Assembly: GCF_000373565.1 (NCBI RefSeq) | Contig: NZ_KB891831.1 | Location: forward strand, 311,330-375,329 | Reading direction: 5' to 3' | DNA: 64,000 nt | From: Streptomyces sp. HmicA12 | GTDB taxonomy: Bacteria; Actinomycetota; Actinomycetes; Streptomycetales; Streptomycetaceae | Shown: piece after piece, positions 15,690 through 24,103 of the stretch | Layout: the number at the start of each line of letters is the position of its first letter | Position numbering within the stretch: position 1 is the first letter of the stretch | Made by a program: the position numbers and the translations under genes | The notes under the pieces: model-generated | Seen by the model: the letters and a program-made list of their open reading frames with translations, nothing else | What the model was told of the DNA's origin: nothing | The model's database searches: none

Positions 15690-16499
15690 ATGACGGACAC
15701 GTCCTCCGGTACATCGCGCAGCGACACCGACACACCGCACCCGGCCCGGGTCTACGACTGGTTCCTCGGCGGCAGCGACCACGGCCCCGCGGACGAGGCG
15801 CTCGGCCGGCAGATCGTGGCGATGGAGCCGACGGCCAAGTACGGCGCGCGGCACAACCGTTGGTTCATGCAGCGGGCGACGAGGATGCTCGCGGCACGGC
15901 TCGGGGTGCGCCAGTTCCTCGACATCGGCACCGGCATCCCCACCGAGCCGAACCTGCACCGCGTGGCGCAGACCGCGGCGCCCGAGGCGAGCGTCGTGTA
16001 CGTGGACAACGATCCGCTCGTCCTCACCCACGCCCAGGCACTCCTGAACGGCACGCCGGAAGGCGTCACCCGCTATCTCCAGGCGGACGTCCGCGAGCCG
16101 CGGAAGATCCTCGATCTGGCCGGTTCCGTCCTGGACTTCGACCGGCCCGTGGCGGTGTAACTGATCGCGCTGCTGCATTTCGTCCCCGACGAGGCGGGCG
16201 CGTACGACCTCGTGCGCACCCTGGTGGACGCGCTGCCCTCCGGCAGCCATCTCGTCCTGTCCCACCTCGCGTCCGACCACGACCCGGAGCGCACCCGGCA
16301 GGCCGTCGACATGTACGCGGCCGGCGGGGTCACGCTCGTACCGCGCTCCCGCGAGGAGACGGCCACGTTCTTCACCGGTCTCGATCTGCTCGATCCGGGC
16401 ATCGTGTGGCTGCCGGACTGGCACCCGGAGCTCGCCGTCGACGAAGAGCGGAACGGGAGCCCGGTTCCGCTGTACGCGGGAGTGGCGCGCAAGCCCTGA
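15690..16499 (+). pseudogene. SAM-dependent methyltransferase (PF04672), broken by a TAA
   Basis: The family signature is intact at the N-terminus (PARVYDWFLGGSDHGPADEA), followed by the SAM-binding FLDIGTGIPT and VVYVDNDPLVLTHAQALL. Codon 157 (16158-16160) is TAA. The same frame then continues without another stop as LIALLHFVPDEAGAYDLVR through to LYAGVARKP. Total length with the stop read through is 269 residues, the normal family size. It is thus a single in-frame nonsense mutation, with no frameshift. The family is very abundant in Streptomyces and its substrates are mostly unknown. A sequencing error or stop readthrough cannot be excluded. Confidence 0.85.
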
Positions 16500-16601
16500 C
16501 AGGACTTACTCGTGCGAACGACCATGGCGAACATCACACATGGCGATACCCACGTCACCGACCGAAGCGGAAAGTCGTACCGATCCCCTACCCTCGTTCA
16601 C

Positions 16602-16778
16602 ATGTCCTCCACCCCTGCCCCGCGCTCCGCACGCACAGCCGACGTGCTCAACGAGCGGATCCGTGACCTTTGGTCGCGCACCGGTGGGCAGTTGACCGCC
16701 GAGGACCGCGCGGAGTACGAGGCACTGGTGACGGAGTGGGCGGCCGCGACCGGTGAAGGAGTCGTACAGAAGGCCTGA
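16602..16778 (+). CDS. Small conserved hypothetical protein
   Basis: A 58-residue soluble protein: MSSTPAPRSARTADVLNER then an amphipathic helix pair (IRDLWSRTGGQLTAEDRAEY, ALVTEWAAATG). It has the look of short helical proteins seen in many Streptomyces, and I do not recognise a function. The frame is open further upstream to 16512, but codon use becomes Streptomyces-like only from the ATG at 16602. It is convergent with the bL37 gene. Confidence 0.6.
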   Translation: MSSTPAPRSARTADVLNERIRDLWSRTGGQLTAEDRAEYEALVTEWAAATGEGVVQKA

Positions 16779-16829
16779 GGCCACCGGAACCGGAGGCTCC
16801 TCAAGAGCCCGGGCCCCGGGGTTCAGGAC

Positions 16830-16907
16830 TCAGGACTGGGGACGGCTGCCGTGGTTCGCCGCGTGCTTGCGGCGGGCCTTCTTCTTGCGGCGACGCTTCG
16901 AGGACAT
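16830..16907 (-). CDS. 50S ribosomal protein bL37-like, 25 residues
   Basis: A 25-residue, strongly basic peptide, MSSKRRRKKKARRK then HAANHGSRPQS. The pattern of a Lys/Arg run followed by ANHG-x-RP matches bL37, the tiny actinobacterial large-subunit protein first seen in mycobacterial ribosome structures. A perfect AGGAGG lies 4 nt before the ATG, which supports a heavily translated gene. Too short for most ORF finders. It is divergent from the L,D-transpeptidase gene. The SSK-rich head differs a little from the common bL37 start, so a paralogous form is possible. Confidence 0.75.
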   Translation of the reverse strand: MSSKRRRKKKARRKHAANHGSRPQS

Positions 16908-17094
16908 GACGCCTCCTACGGAGATAGCGGGCATTGAGCGCATTTCGCCCACTCACCATTCCACAGGGCCCGCGGTCCCGCGATCCGGCCCGCGCGGCAC
17001 CCCGTGCCGCTCTCCAAGGGAAAATTAAGACAAGAGGCCCATTTTCCAAGAGTCCGCCCAGATCGCGGAGGCAGCATTCCTGACCGCAGCAGCC

Positions 17095-18366
17095 ATGGAT
17101 CAGGAAGGCTCGGATGTGGGCGACTCTCGGGATCGAACAGCGCACGAGGCAGCGCGGGCGCGGCAGGCGCGGGCGGACCACTGGTCACGCAGAGGGCTGC
17201 TCACCGCCTTCGGCGCGGCCTCCCTGGTGACCGTCGCGGGCTGCGCCGGGGCGGCCGGCGCGGCCGGGGCGAAGACCGCGTCGGCCGGCTCCGGCACGGC
17301 CGACAGCGCCACGGTGAGCGTGACCCCGGCGAGCGGCTCGACATCGGCCGACTTCACGAGCCCGGTCACCGTGTCGGTGTCCGGCGGGACGCTCTCGGAC
17401 GTCCGGGTCACCGCCGACGGCGGGGCCGCCCTCAAGGGCACGTTCAACGACGCCCGTACGACGTGGACGTCCGCCGCAAACCCCTTGTCGGACACGGACT
17501 ACACCGTCACCGCGAAGGTCAAGGGCGGCGGCTCCACGCACACCTCCACCTTCACCACCAAGAAGCCGGGCGCGACCTTCGTCGGGTACTTCACCCCGGA
17601 GGACGGCTCCACGTCGGGCGTCGGCATGCCGGTCTCGCTCGACTTCACGCGGGCCGTCACGGACCGGGCCGCCGTCCAGAGGGCGATCACGGTGACGGCC
17701 GATCCGGGCGTCGAGATCGTCGGACACTGGTTCAGCGACACCCGGCTCGACTTCCGGCCCGAGACGTACTGGGCCGCGGGCACGAAGATCACGCTGAAGC
17801 TGCGTCTCAAGGACGTGGAGGGCGCGGACGGGGTGTACGGCACCCAGGACAAGGACGTCACCTTCCACATCGGGCGCGAGCAGATCAGCGTCGTCGATCT
17901 GAGCAAGAAGTCGATGACGGTGTCACGGGACGGCGAGGAGATCGCCACCTACGACGTCTCGGGCGGCGGCTCCGGGTACGAGACGTGGGCCGGGAAGATG
18001 GTGATCTCCGAGCGGTTCGAGGAGACCCGGATGGACTCGACGACCGTGGGCCTCGGCGACGAGTACGACATCGACGACGTGCCGCACGCACAGCGGCTCA
18101 CCACCTCCGGCACGTTCATCCACGGCAACTACTGGGCGTCCCCGTCGGTCTTCGGCACCAGCAACACCAGTCACGGCTGCATAGGCCTGCGCGACGCGCA
18201 GGGCGCGGACGACGCGTCGACGCCGGGGGCCGAGTTCTACAAGAGCTCGATCGTCGGCGACGTGGTGGAGGTGCGCCGCTCCGGCGAGGAGACGGTCGAT
18301 CCGTCGAACGGCCTCAATGGCTGGAATGTGTCGTGGGCGGACTGGAAGGCGGGCAGCGCGGTCTGA
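17095..18366 (+). CDS. L,D-transpeptidase lipoprotein with Ig-like domains
   Basis: A 423-residue cell-wall enzyme making 3-3 peptidoglycan cross-links. The N-terminus has a long basic region, twin Arg (SRRGLLTAFGAASLVT) and a lipobox ending VAGC at about residue 50, so it is a lipoprotein on the outer face of the membrane. Two Ig-like domains follow (VSVTPASGS...; YFTPEDGSTSGVGMPVSLDF), then a YkuD catalytic domain with GTFIHGNYW and the nucleophile Cys in SHGCIGLRD. The architecture matches mycobacterial LdtMt2-type enzymes. The -AAA- stretch at 17020-17060 upstream is unusually A/T-rich and may carry the promoter. Confidence 0.93.
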   Translation: MDQEGSDVGDSRDRTAHEAARARQARADHWSRRGLLTAFGAASLVTVAGCAGAAGAAGAKTASAGSGTADSATVSVTPASGSTSADFTSPVTVSVSGGTLSDVRVTADGGAALKGTFNDARTTWTSAANPLSDTDYTVTAKVKGGGSTHTSTFTTKKPGATFVGYFTPEDGSTSGVGMPVSLDFTRAVTDRAAVQRAITVTADPGVEIVGHWFSDTRLDFRPETYWAAGTKITLKLRLKDVEGADGVYGTQDKDVTFHIGREQISVVDLSKKSMTVSRDGEEIATYDVSGGGSGYETWAGKMVISERFEETRMDSTTVGLGDEYDIDDVPHAQRLTTSGTFIHGNYWASPSVFGTSNTSHGCIGLRDAQGADDASTPGAEFYKSSIVGDVVEVRRSGEETVDPSNGLNGWNVSWADWKAGSAV

Positions 18367-18443
18367 GGCGCCCGGGGCTGAAGTGACGGCATGGATCGAG
18401 GCGCATGTTCTGCGCCAGATGTTCACAGCTTCTCCGGAAGACG

Positions 18444-18473
18444 TTGACGGCGCGCGAAACGCAGTGGCAGGGT
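18444..18473 (+). promoter_or_regulatory. Possible promoter of the cupin pair
   Basis: -35 TTGACG (18444-18449), 18-bp spacer and a weak -10 CAGGGT (18468-18473), a layout similar to ermE-type promoters. It is the best candidate between the transpeptidase gene and the cupin pair. Confidence 0.35.
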
Positions 18474-18526
18474 CACGGGGCCCGACCGACCATCCCCGGT
18501 GAGGGACCGAGGAGCCCCTTGTCCCG

Positions 18527-19768
18527 ATGAACGACAGCGCCGCACCCATCCCCGGCCTCGATCCGACCGGACTCGCACCCGGCCCGGACTGGCGGCATTT
18601 CGCCCATACGTACTGGGCCAGGGAACCGGTGGTGGTTCCGGGGGCCGGCGCGCTCGGCCTCGGCCCCGCCGAGACCCACGCCCTGCTGCGGGCCGCCACC
18701 GCCGCCGCACCGCCCGAGCGGGTACGGCTCGCCACGACGGACGGCCGGCTGAAGGACCCGGGGCCGCTCCTGCCGGGGCCAGCGGACCCGGACCTCGCCG
18801 GGTACGCCGACCGCCTCGCCGGGCATCCGCGGCTCGCCGGAGACGGGTGGCTGCTCACGGTCACGGACCCGCTCAGCCATGACTTCGCGCTGTGGTCGCG
18901 GGTGCGGGACGTGCTCGCGGACCTCTGGCGGCACATCGGCCGCGCCCCGCTGCCCGTCACCGCGGACCTGGCCGTCGGCGACCGGCACCACACCGTGGAG
19001 GACGAGGCTGTCCGCCCGGACGCGGCCGCCCTGACCTGGGTGCTCGACGGGGAGCTGACGGTACGGGTGCGGCCCGAGCACACGGGCACCGAGTACGAGC
19101 TGCGGGCCCGGGCCGGCGACGTGGTCCACTGGCCCGCCGGCAGCACCCACCTCGACCACCGGCCCGGCCGGTGCACCACGCTGCGCCTGACCGTGCCCGC
19201 GCGGACGACATCGGCCCTGCCGCTGGTGGCGGACGTCCTCGCGGACCTGATGCGCCGGCACCCCGCCTACGTCGAGGGGCCGATCACGTACCCTCACCCG
19301 ATGCCCGCCGACCCTGACGGCCGTCTGACCGCGCCGCCCCGACTCACCGCTTCCGCCGACCTGTTCACGGACACCCTGGCCGGACCCGAGCCCGAGCGGG
19401 AGCTGCTTCTGCGCTGGGCCGCACTGCGCTCGGCGGCCGGTCTCGACCCGGCGCCGCCGCGCCGACCGGGCATCCGCCTCACCCCCGAGCACCGATTACG
19501 ACGAGTCGCCGAGATCGTCCGCGCTCCCGGGGACCCCGACAGCCACGGCCCCGCGGTCTGGGCGGCGAACGGACACGCCTGGACGGCCCCGGGAGCCGCA
19601 GCGGACCGCCTCCTCGCCCGACTGCGCACGACGCACGACGCCCGCTCCGTGGCAGAGCTCGCGCAGTCGGCCGACACATCGGCCGACGACCCCGAACTGC
19701 TCCCCCTGCTGAGCGAGTTGTACCGCTCGCGTGCCGTGGAGGCGACAGGGCCGGAGCGCCGCCGATGA
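18527..19768 (+). CDS. Cupin-fold (JmjC/Cupin_4-like) protein A, with TTA codon
   Basis: A 413-residue protein. The N-terminus carries the family hallmark DWRHFAHTYWAREPVVV (ribosomal-oxygenase-like proteins read FxxxYWxkrPl). The cupin core follows: ALTWVLDGELTVRV and GDVVHWPAGSTHLDH. In active Fe(II)/2-oxoglutarate oxygenases the first metal ligands are H-x-D; here that site reads R163-P-D165, while the third ligand (His208) is kept. The last ~130 residues are helical with a likely winged-helix part (EHRLRRVAEIVRAP). Codon 324 is TTA, the only in-frame TTA I found in the window, so translation should need the bldA tRNA. The stop overlaps protein B's ATG by 4 bp. Confidence 0.75.
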   Translation: MNDSAAPIPGLDPTGLAPGPDWRHFAHTYWAREPVVVPGAGALGLGPAETHALLRAATAAAPPERVRLATTDGRLKDPGPLLPGPADPDLAGYADRLAGHPRLAGDGWLLTVTDPLSHDFALWSRVRDVLADLWRHIGRAPLPVTADLAVGDRHHTVEDEAVRPDAAALTWVLDGELTVRVRPEHTGTEYELRARAGDVVHWPAGSTHLDHRPGRCTTLRLTVPARTTSALPLVADVLADLMRRHPAYVEGPITYPHPMPADPDGRLTAPPRLTASADLFTDTLAGPEPERELLLRWAALRSAAGLDPAPPRRPGIRLTPEHRLRRVAEIVRAPGDPDSHGPAVWAANGHAWTAPGAAADRLLARLRTTHDARSVAELAQSADTSADDPELLPLLSELYRSRAVEATGPERRR

Positions 19769-20949
19769 GCACCGTCGGCACAGCGCCCATCGACCGGCTC
19801 GACCGGCTCGACTGGGAGCACTTCGCCGCCGAGTACTGGGACCGGCGCCCCGTCCTGTTCCGCGGATCCGCACTCCCGCACGCGCCGTTCGACCGGAACG
19901 AGGTCTTCGAGAGCGCCGTCGTCGCCGCGCAACGGCCCGCCGGCCACGACCGGGTCGGCTTCACCGTCGGACAGCGCCGTCTCAGCGACCCCGGGGATCT
20001 GCTGCCCGGGCCCGAGGACGGATCGTTCGACGCCTACGACCGGCGCCTTGCGGGGCAGTTGGCGGGCGAATCGTTCTCCCTCGTGATTCGGGGGCTGCAC
20101 TCACGCCACCACCCCCTCTGGGCACGGGAACGCGACTTCCTCGCGGGCCTGTGGAGCCGGGTCGGGCAGCCCGGCGCGGGCGCGACCACGACGCTCTTCC
20201 ACGGAACCCGCTCCCCCTCCGAGTCCCGCACCCACCGGGGTGCGACGTTCCTGTACGTGGTCCTCGGCTCCCGGCGCCTGGAGCTCGACCGCGCCGGGCA
20301 CCGGGTGGCGGCGGAATCGGCCCCCGGCGATCTGCTGTACTGGCCGGCGGGCTATCGCCACACGGCGCCCACCCCGGCCGCCGCGTCACCGCCCTCCGCC
20401 ACGGCCGGCGTGCACATCGGCATTCCCCGGGAGTCGCCCCGCCCCGGCACCGGCCTGCACTCGCTGCTCGCGCCGGGCCCCAACCCCCTCTCCCCGCAGG
20501 GTGGTTGGGGCGGCGACGGCATCCACGTACCGGACGGCGACCCGCCCGACGACCTGCCCGCCGGACTGCCGCCGGTGTTCGCGGCGGCGCTCGACCACTT
20601 CCGGCAGGCCGCCCGGCCCGCGGCACTGCAGCGCCGGGTGGTGCGCGAGACGCTGCGCCAGGCCACGAACGGGGGCCTCGGGCCCGTGCCGCCGCCCGCG
20701 CGCCCCGGCCACTTCACCGACGACGACGCGGTGCGGGCGACCGAACGCGTGCTGTGGTCCCCGGCCTGCGGGCGGCAGCTCGTCGCGGCGTGCGGGCACG
20801 TCCTGGAGACGGACCTGACCGCACCCGAGCTCTCCGCCGTCCTCGGCCTGCTCAACGCGGGAGAGACGGTCCTGGTGAGCGAACTCGCCCCGCGCGCGCG
20901 GTCGTTGGTGTCACGGCTCGCCGGGTTCCGCGCGGTGGAGCGGCTGTGA
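19765..20949 (+). CDS. Cupin-fold (JmjC/Cupin_4-like) protein B
   Basis: A 394-residue relative of protein A with the same order: DWEHFAAEYWDRRPVLFRG at the start, then the cupin strands (FLYVVLGSRRLELD, GDLLYWPAGYRHTAP) and a helical C-terminus. The H-x-D site reads H157-R-G159, so the Asp is lost where protein A lost the His. The distal His (199) is present. Neither looks like a complete mononuclear-iron oxygenase alone. The 4-bp overlap suggests equimolar synthesis and a heterodimer. Target unknown; a modified protein or peptide would fit the ribosomal-oxygenase kinship (inference). Confidence 0.75.
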   Translation: MSTVGTAPIDRLDRLDWEHFAAEYWDRRPVLFRGSALPHAPFDRNEVFESAVVAAQRPAGHDRVGFTVGQRRLSDPGDLLPGPEDGSFDAYDRRLAGQLAGESFSLVIRGLHSRHHPLWARERDFLAGLWSRVGQPGAGATTTLFHGTRSPSESRTHRGATFLYVVLGSRRLELDRAGHRVAAESAPGDLLYWPAGYRHTAPTPAAASPPSATAGVHIGIPRESPRPGTGLHSLLAPGPNPLSPQGGWGGDGIHVPDGDPPDDLPAGLPPVFAAALDHFRQAARPAALQRRVVRETLRQATNGGLGPVPPPARPGHFTDDDAVRATERVLWSPACGRQLVAACGHVLETDLTAPELSAVLGLLNAGETVLVSELAPRARSLVSRLAGFRAVERL

Positions 20950-20964
20950 GCGCGGCGCGGCTCG

Positions 20965-22428
20965 TCACCCGCCCGCCGCCGGGATCGCGAGGTACTTGTA
21001 CTCCAGGAACTCCTCGATGCCGACGCGTCCGCCCTCGCGCCCGAGCCCGGACTGTTTGACGCCGCCGAACGGCGCGGCCGGGTTGGAGACCAGCCCGGTG
21101 TTGAGGCCGACCATGCCGGTCTCCAGTCGTTCGCCGACGCGCAGCGCCCGGTCGAGATCGCGGGTGTAGACGTAGCTGACGAGTCCCCATTCGGTGTCGT
21201 TGGCGACGCCCACGACGTCGTCCTCGTCCTCGAACGTGAACAGCGCGGCGACCGGCCCGAAGATCTCCGTGGTGGTGAGTTCGGCGTCGCGGGGCACCTG
21301 GGCGAGGACGGTCGGCGGGTAGAAGTTCCCCTCCCCGTCCGGGACTTCACCCCCGGTGAGCACTTTCGCCCCGCGGTCGACGGCGTCCCGCACGAGTCGT
21401 ACGACCTTGTCGCGGCCGGTGCTGTCGATGAGCGGGCCGACGTCGGTGCCGGGGGCGGTGCCGTCGCCGAAGGTCAGCGCCGCCATGCGGGCCGTGAGCC
21501 GGGTGGCGAACTCCTCGGCGACGGAGGTGTGCACGTAGATGCGGTTGGCGGCGGTGCACGCCTCGCCCATGTTGCGCATCTTCGCCACCATGGCGCCGTC
21601 CACCGCGGCGTCCAGGTCGGCGTCCTCGAACACGATGAACGGGGCGTTGCCGCCCAGTTCGAGCGAGGTGCGTACGACGGTGTCCGCGCACTGGGCGAGC
21701 AGGATGCGGCCCACCTGGGTGGAGCCGGTGAACGACAGCTTGCGGATGCCGCCACCGCGCAGCAGGGGCTCGACCACACCGGCCGCGTCCGACGTGGTCA
21801 GGACGTTGAGGACGCCCGGGGGCAGGCCCGCCTCGGTGAGGATCTCGGTCAGCGCGAGGGTGGACAGCGGGGTCTGCGGGGCCGGCTTGAGGATCATCGT
21901 GCAGCCCGCCGCGATCGCCGGGCCGATCTTGCGGGTGCCCATCGCCAGCGGGAAGTTCCACGGGGTGATCAGCAGACAGGGGCCGACCGGCTGGCGCAGC
22001 ACCAGGTGGCGGTTGCGGCCGTCCGGGCTCAGCGCGTACCCGCCGTCGACCCGGACCGCCTCCTCGGCGAACCAGCGGAAGAACTCGGCCGCATAGGCGA
22101 CTTCGCCGCGGGCCTCGGCGAGGGGCTTGCCCATCTCCAGGGTCATCAGCAGGGCGAGGTCCTCGGTGCGGCTGAGGATGATCTCGTGGGCGCGGCGCAG
22201 GATCTCCGACCGCTCGCGGGGTGCGGTCGCCGCCCAGGCGCGCTGCGCCTTCGCTGCCGCGTCCATGGCCCGCTCGCCGTCCTCGGGGCCGGCGTCGGCG
22301 ACGTCGCAGAGGGTGGCGCCGGTGGCGGGATTGTCGACCGCCATCGTGCGGTGCGCTGCCGCGGGGTGCCAGGTTCCGTCGATGTGGAGGTTCTTGGGTA
22401 CGGCCGCGATGACGGGGGGTGTGGTCAT
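20965..22428 (-). CDS. gabD: Succinate-semialdehyde dehydrogenase
   Basis: A 487-residue NAD(P)-dependent aldehyde dehydrogenase. Key parts are the cofactor region ITPWNFPLAM and FTGSTQVGR, the general-base Glu in LELGGNAPF, and the catalytic Cys in NMGEACTAANR. The sequence is close to GabD-type enzymes that oxidise succinate semialdehyde to succinate. The preceding gene on the same strand is a GabT-like aminotransferase, which supports the assignment, although 204 bp with a fold-back repeat separate them. It ends 15 bp from the convergent cupin B gene. Confidence 0.9.
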   Translation of the reverse strand: MTTPPVIAAVPKNLHIDGTWHPAAAHRTMAVDNPATGATLCDVADAGPEDGERAMDAAAKAQRAWAATAPRERSEILRRAHEIILSRTEDLALLMTLEMGKPLAEARGEVAYAAEFFRWFAEEAVRVDGGYALSPDGRNRHLVLRQPVGPCLLITPWNFPLAMGTRKIGPAIAAGCTMILKPAPQTPLSTLALTEILTEAGLPPGVLNVLTTSDAAGVVEPLLRGGGIRKLSFTGSTQVGRILLAQCADTVVRTSLELGGNAPFIVFEDADLDAAVDGAMVAKMRNMGEACTAANRIYVHTSVAEEFATRLTARMAALTFGDGTAPGTDVGPLIDSTGRDKVVRLVRDAVDRGAKVLTGGEVPDGEGNFYPPTVLAQVPRDAELTTTEIFGPVAALFTFEDEDDVVGVANDTEWGLVSYVYTRDLDRALRVGERLETGMVGLNTGLVSNPAAPFGGVKQSGLGREGGRVGIEEFLEYKYLAIPAAGG

Positions 22429-22498
22429 GGTGGGGCTCCATCAGGGGGGAGGGTGACGGTTCTTGTGGGGGGGCGGGTGCGGGTGGAGTGTGGCTGGT

Positions 22499-22589
22499 CG
22501 CGCAGTTCCCCGCGCCCCTGCAGCGAGCTTCGCTCGCTCAGGGGAAGGCTGCGCGCAGCGCATGCCTCAGGGGCGCGGGGAACTGCGCG
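22499..22589. repeat. 91-bp fold-back repeat, copy 1
   Basis: Long outer arms (CGCGCAGTTCCCCGCGCCCC and its near-perfect complement at 22570-22589) enclose two smaller hairpins, GCGAGC-TTC-GCTCGC and GCTGCGCGCAGC, giving a cloverleaf-like fold. It lies between gabT and gabD. Copy 2 at 30.5 kb is the reverse complement of this copy, with the same inner hairpins in swapped order. This type of element is common in Streptomyces intergenic regions. Confidence 0.85.
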
Positions 22590-22632
22590 GGACGCCCCAT
22601 CGGTCGGCACCCGGCGGCGAAGAGGCGAACCC

Positions 22633-23892
22633 CTACGGCGCCGACGTGGCCGTCGACACCGCCGCGCTCCACATCCCCAGCGCCTCGTCGACCTGCTCCT
22701 CCGACACCACCAGCGCCGGAATCATGCGCACCACGTTCCCCCAGGGACCACAGGTCAACAGCAACAGCCCCGCGTCCGCCGCCGCCTGCTGAGCGCGGAG
22801 CGCGGTCGCCGGGTCGGGCTCGCCGTCCGGCGTCGTGAACTCGCTCGCCAGCATCAGCCCGAGCCCGCGTACGTCCCCGATCGCCGGTGTCTTCGCCGCG
22901 ACCTCCTCGAGCCCGGTGCGCAGCCGCGCCCCCATCGTCGCCGCGTTCGCGACCAGCCCCTCCTCCTCGATCACGTCGAGCGTGGCGCACGCCGCCGCGC
23001 AGGCGACCGCGTTGCCGCCGTACGTGCCGCCCTGCGAGCCCGGCCGTGCCCGGCTCATCAGCTCCCGCGACGCGGCGATCCCGGACAGCGGGAACCCCGA
23101 GGCCAGCCCCTTCGCCGTGATCAGCACGTCGGGACGCACCCCGAAGTGGTCGTGCCCCCAGAACCGTCCGGTCCTGCCGACGCCCGTCTGGATCTCGTCC
23201 AGGATCAGCAGGATGCCGTGCCGGTCGGCACGCTCCCGAAGCCCTTGCAGGAAGGCCGAGTTGGCGGGTACGTAACCGCCCTCGCCGAGGACCGGCTCGA
23301 CCAGGATGGCCGCCGTGTCGTCCGGGTCCGACACCGTGGCGAGGAGATGGTCCAGCTCGCGCAGCGCGAACCGCGTCGCGGTCTCCTCGTCCCAGCCGTA
23401 GTGGAACGCGTTCGGGAACGGCGTGATCGCCACCCCCGCCATGAGCGGTCCGAAACCCGTACGGATCTTCGTCCCGGAGGTCGTGAGCGAGGCCGCCGCC
23501 ACGGTCCGGCCGTGGAAACCGCCGTGCGCCACCACGATGTTGGGCCGCCCGGTCGCCTGCCGGGCGAGCCGCAGCGCGGCCTCCACCGCCTCGCTGCCCG
23601 AGTTCACGAAGAACAGGCTGTCCAGACCGTCGGGCAGTACGCCGTCGAGCTTCTCCACCAGCCGCTGCAACGGCTGGTGCATCACCGTCGTGTACTGGCC
23701 GTGGATGAGCGTGCCCACCTGCTCCTGCGCGGCCGCCACCACCCGCGGATGACAGTGGCCGGTACTCGTCACCCCGATTCCCGCTGTGAAGTCCAGATAA
23801 CGGCGGCCGTCGATCCCGTACAGGTGGACGCCCTCCCCGCGCTGAGCGACGACGGGAGTGGCCTGACGCAAGTGCTCGGACAGTTGGGTCAT
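22633..23892 (-). CDS. gabT: 4-aminobutyrate aminotransferase (class III)
   Basis: A 419-residue PLP enzyme moving the amino group of 4-aminobutyrate (or a related omega-amino acid) to 2-oxoglutarate. Visible motifs: the cofactor phosphate site NSGSEAVEAALRLAR, FHGRTVAAASLT, the PLP-contact Asp in ILLILDEIQTGVGRTGRFW, and the Schiff-base Lys in ITAKGLASGFPLSG. The start is the ATG at 23892; the frame is open far upstream, but that part is antisense to the ROK gene. With gabD it completes GABA to succinate. It is divergent from the ROK regulator, which could control it. Confidence 0.9.
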   Translation of the reverse strand: MTQLSEHLRQATPVVAQRGEGVHLYGIDGRRYLDFTAGIGVTSTGHCHPRVVAAAQEQVGTLIHGQYTTVMHQPLQRLVEKLDGVLPDGLDSLFFVNSGSEAVEAALRLARQATGRPNIVVAHGGFHGRTVAAASLTTSGTKIRTGFGPLMAGVAITPFPNAFHYGWDEETATRFALRELDHLLATVSDPDDTAAILVEPVLGEGGYVPANSAFLQGLRERADRHGILLILDEIQTGVGRTGRFWGHDHFGVRPDVLITAKGLASGFPLSGIAASRELMSRARPGSQGGTYGGNAVACAAACATLDVIEEEGLVANAATMGARLRTGLEEVAAKTPAIGDVRGLGLMLASEFTTPDGEPDPATALRAQQAAADAGLLLLTCGPWGNVVRMIPALVVSEEQVDEALGMWSAAVSTATSAP

Positions 23893-23979
23893 GACCCCAG
23901 CCTCAGTGCCCGGCCGAAGAGGCGTCAATGGGCCATCTGTGACGTTTCGCGGACCGGGACCCGCAGGCCGCGCGCTCTC

Positions 23980-24059
23980 AATTCGCAGGAGTTCTGCGTA
24001 ATTTACTTGCGGGCGGGGTTCCCAAGCCCGGACGGTTCTGCAACAGTCCTGCGTATTCG
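23980..24059. promoter_or_regulatory. Paired motif between gabT and the ROK gene
   Basis: The motif AGT(T/C)CTGCGTA(A/T)T occurs at 23990-24003 and again at 24045-24058, 55 bp apart, about five helical turns. The first copy is also half of an imperfect inverted repeat (AATTCGCAG 23980-23988, CTGCG-T-AATT 23994-24003). This stretch is clearly more A/T-rich than its surroundings. It is a candidate site for the ROK regulator. Confidence 0.4.
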
Positions 24060-24103
24060 AGCGCGAGAAAACGCGAGAAGTCGATCCGCCGGAGGTGAAA
24101 TCC

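Noticed and set aside
17020..17060. GGAAAAT...ATTTTCC inverted repeat before the transpeptidase gene
   Set aside because: Short arms and long loop; could be promoter A/T-richness only.
18383..18502. A 39-codon frame (GTG start) just before the cupin pair that might be a modified-peptide precursor
   Set aside because: Third positions are not G/C-biased like the neighbours, there is no ribosome site, and it overlaps the likely promoter of the cupin pair.
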